Shown here in pieces: positions 62,133-64,000 of a stretch of 64,000 nt of DNA. Position 1 is the stretch's first letter. The number at the start of each line of letters is the position of its first letter. Both the position numbers and the translations under genes were made by a program. The notes beneath the pieces are model-generated. The model ran no database searches and had not been told where the DNA came from. It saw nothing but the letters and a program-made list of their open reading frames with translations. This DNA is from Ectocarpus siliculosus (taxonomy: Eukaryota; Sar; Phaeophyceae; Ectocarpales; Ectocarpaceae): assembly GCA_000310025.1 (NCBI GenBank), contig FN649726.1, positions 1,298,708-1,362,707 of the forward strand, read 5' to 3'.

Positions 62133-63688
62133 TCACAGTTCCCCCTTGAACAGGCCCAACACGCTGTCCTTGACGCCGTCAAGCGCCTCCAGCGGGTTCT
62201 CCCCGTCCTTCGCCTTCATCGCGGCGAAACCGACGACAAAGGCCAGGAGGAAGTACTTCAACAGCGACAGCAACCCCACCAGGAGGTACGCCAGGACTGA
62301 CGCGGTCCCGATCGAGTCGATCGTGTATGCCATGCGCCACACGCCGCCGTGGAACGACCCGAAAGAGAAGAGCTGAAGGGGGTTCTTGAGCGGGAGCGTG
62401 GGGTTGGAAGGGGTGGCGGGGTCGGCCACGTCGCGCAGCAGCAGCGCCCCCATGACCGCGTTTGACGTCTCCTGCTGGAACACCTGCGGGCGCGTGGGGG
62501 GAGGGAGGGAGCGGGATCTGGTGAGAAACGTTCCGGATATGTAGCCAAACAAACGGTCTGCACCATACCCTGTGTGCCCCCCCTGTAACAGCTTGGCCTG
62601 CAGAGAAGCAGCGCTACCTCTCTCCCGTGGCAATACTCACCTCCATGGGCTGGAAGAAGTGCATGCCTCCGTAGGCCATCGCGAAGAGCCTGTTGGACAC
62701 GACCGAGGCCGTCGCCGTCGACGGAGCGATGTTGCTCGACACCTTGCACCGGTACTCCTGCCTCGCCACCACCGCCCGCCAGTGCTGCATCCGCTTGGCC
62801 AGCGCGTAGTTGGGCCCCTGCTTGTTCACGAGCCCATCCACGAGGTACAAGCTGCCGCCGTCCGCGCCCACTACCGCGGGCTTCACGTTGGACGTCAGGG
62901 TCATCGCCAGGTTGCCTGTGAGCTTGCAGAGGAGGTTCACGAGACCCAGAGATCGGGCCTGGCTAGCGGCGGCGTCGTGGGCCGCCGACGGGATGACGTG
63001 GACGTCCGTCGGCGTGCAAAGGTATGCCGGCTGGGAGGGAGGGCATTTGGGGGGGGAAGGACAGACGCGGGGCGCGAAAGGGGACCATAAGCACGCGTCG
63101 CGAACGGTTGTTACATGGAACGCGCGCCCGGGCGGGGCGAAGGCTCATTTGGTCGCTTCACAACCTTACGGCAATGGGACCGTTGATCACAAAAAAGTGT
63201 CAACGGTGGTATGCATGGATAGAGAGACATTTCTGAGCGTATTGGTTGGAAGCTCTCGGTTGTTGACGACCCAACCAGTTCTCAAGCACGGTCGCCACTT
63301 CTACCTTCACCGCCTCAGGACCACCAGCCAACGAAAAGCCTTGGGTAGATACTGCAGGTAGCAGCGGGGCCCTTCACTGAATAGTGCCACTGTCCGTACT
63401 ACATGCCGGTGACATCGCACTACAATTATGGGATATTCAAGTTGCCTCCTTCTCTGAATAATGCTGGCGACTCTGGCGGGCACATACCGGCACTATTCAG
63501 GCACCACCACCGCTGTACCGATATCGCAACCGTGTTCTTTACAACCGCTCACCATCACGTCGCGCCGTGACTCCGTCAGCCCCTTCACGATCGCGTCCAT
63601 GGCGAGAGACAGCCGAACGTGCAGCTCGCCGTCCAGATAGGCGTAAGAACCCACTACCAGCGGCTTTTCTGGGCTGACCGTCTTCAGC
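62133..63688 (-). CDS. Unrecognised protein with a C-terminal membrane segment, 3' exons
   Basis: I do not recognise the family. Three exons join in phase: 63553-63688, 62641-63030 and 62133-62483 (stop TGA), giving about 291 residues; the first begins out of phase, so at least one more exon lies upstream, perhaps beyond the window. The first exon carries EKPLVVGSYAYLDGELH; the second is mixed alpha/beta-like with GADGGSLYLVDGLVNKQGPN; the third has SNAVMGALLLRD and LFSFGSFHGG, then one long hydrophobic stretch (SVLAYLLVGLLSLLKYFLLA) and a charged tail ending KGEL. Splice sites are all consensus (GTGAGC, GTGAGT). The coherent composition and clean splicing argue strongly for a real gene; the function is open. 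Confidence 0.8.
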
Positions 63689-64000
63689 CTTTGGATGAAA
63701 AGGCACAAAAGTCATCGGTCGGGTTGAGGGGGGGGTCTGGTCGCGCCAGGGTGTTCTTTGGGCACAGAACTAAAATGGGGTGGTTTACGGTGTGTGCAGT
63801 GTCACCCCTTCCGTTTTACATATAGCGAAGCAATGACAGGAGAATACCATGCTGTCTGAGAGGACGGGTGCGACAAGAAGTGCATGTTCACCGGCATCAC
63901 CCAAGGCGAATTTACCACACAACCACAGCGTCTGCACATCGGTTGTATCCGCCCAAGCTCTGTACATTACTCTCCCGTATCCCCATCTTTCTCCTATCCC
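63689..64000. other. Upstream of the unrecognised gene, no exon resolved
   Basis: A minus-strand frame at 63785-63967 has no phase-compatible donor to the exon at 63688, so I do not call it. Confidence 0.4.

Overview
The window looks like nuclear DNA of a multicellular stramenopile, most likely a brown alga close to Ectocarpus. This is inference from several traits: genes broken into many short exons by introns of several hundred bases to over a kilobase, GC-rich exons, pyrimidine-rich 3' splice sites, TCTG/GA/CA/CAG microsatellites in introns, neighbouring genes on alternating strands, and LNR (Notch-type) and DBF4-type cysteine domains. No prokaryotic operon structure is visible. The assembly contains one 100-N gap (47021-47120).

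Layout. (1) 512-7977, minus: 5' part of an ABCB/MDR-type ABC transporter, 12 exons joined in frame, running off the left edge after the first Walker A. (2) about 9610-11483, plus: DHHC palmitoyltransferase; core and C-terminus clear, N-terminus unresolved. (3) 12425-24597, minus: a 956-residue PPR protein with an RGG-rich N-terminus and a C-terminal SAP domain, 17 exons, with a tRNA-Lys(CTT) nested in one intron. (4) 24792-39227, plus: a complete eukaryotic single-chain urease of 848 residues in 22 exons with every nickel-site residue; its ATG lies 194 bp from the divergent PPR start. (5) 39228-46504: gene-poor, repeat-rich DNA with a palindromic GTCCRYGGAC array, a decayed LNR gene, a 57-bp duplication and a nested tandem repeat. 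(6) 46505-52642, minus: a complete YafJ/DUG3-type class II glutamine amidotransferase, 7 exons, 297 residues, with a tRNA-Trp(CCA) in one intron and the assembly gap in another. (7) 54047-57955, minus: a DBF4-type zinc-finger protein with a long disordered tail. (8) 57956-62132: no confident gene. (9) 62133-63688, minus: 3' end of an unrecognised membrane-anchored protein.

Exon models were built by hand. For the ABC, PPR, urease and amidotransferase genes, exon lengths and phases add up with no frame break, which is the main support for the boundaries.

Functional links are few. Urease (urea to ammonia) and the glutamine amidotransferase-fold enzyme both concern nitrogen, but they are separate genes on opposite strands and no shared pathway is claimed. 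The PPR-SAP protein probably acts on organellar RNA.

The repeat landscape is informative. A short inverted-terminal-repeat element (MITE-like) occurs at least six times. A second repeat of about 355 bp occurs as two long copies and smaller fragments, and one long copy borders the assembly gap.
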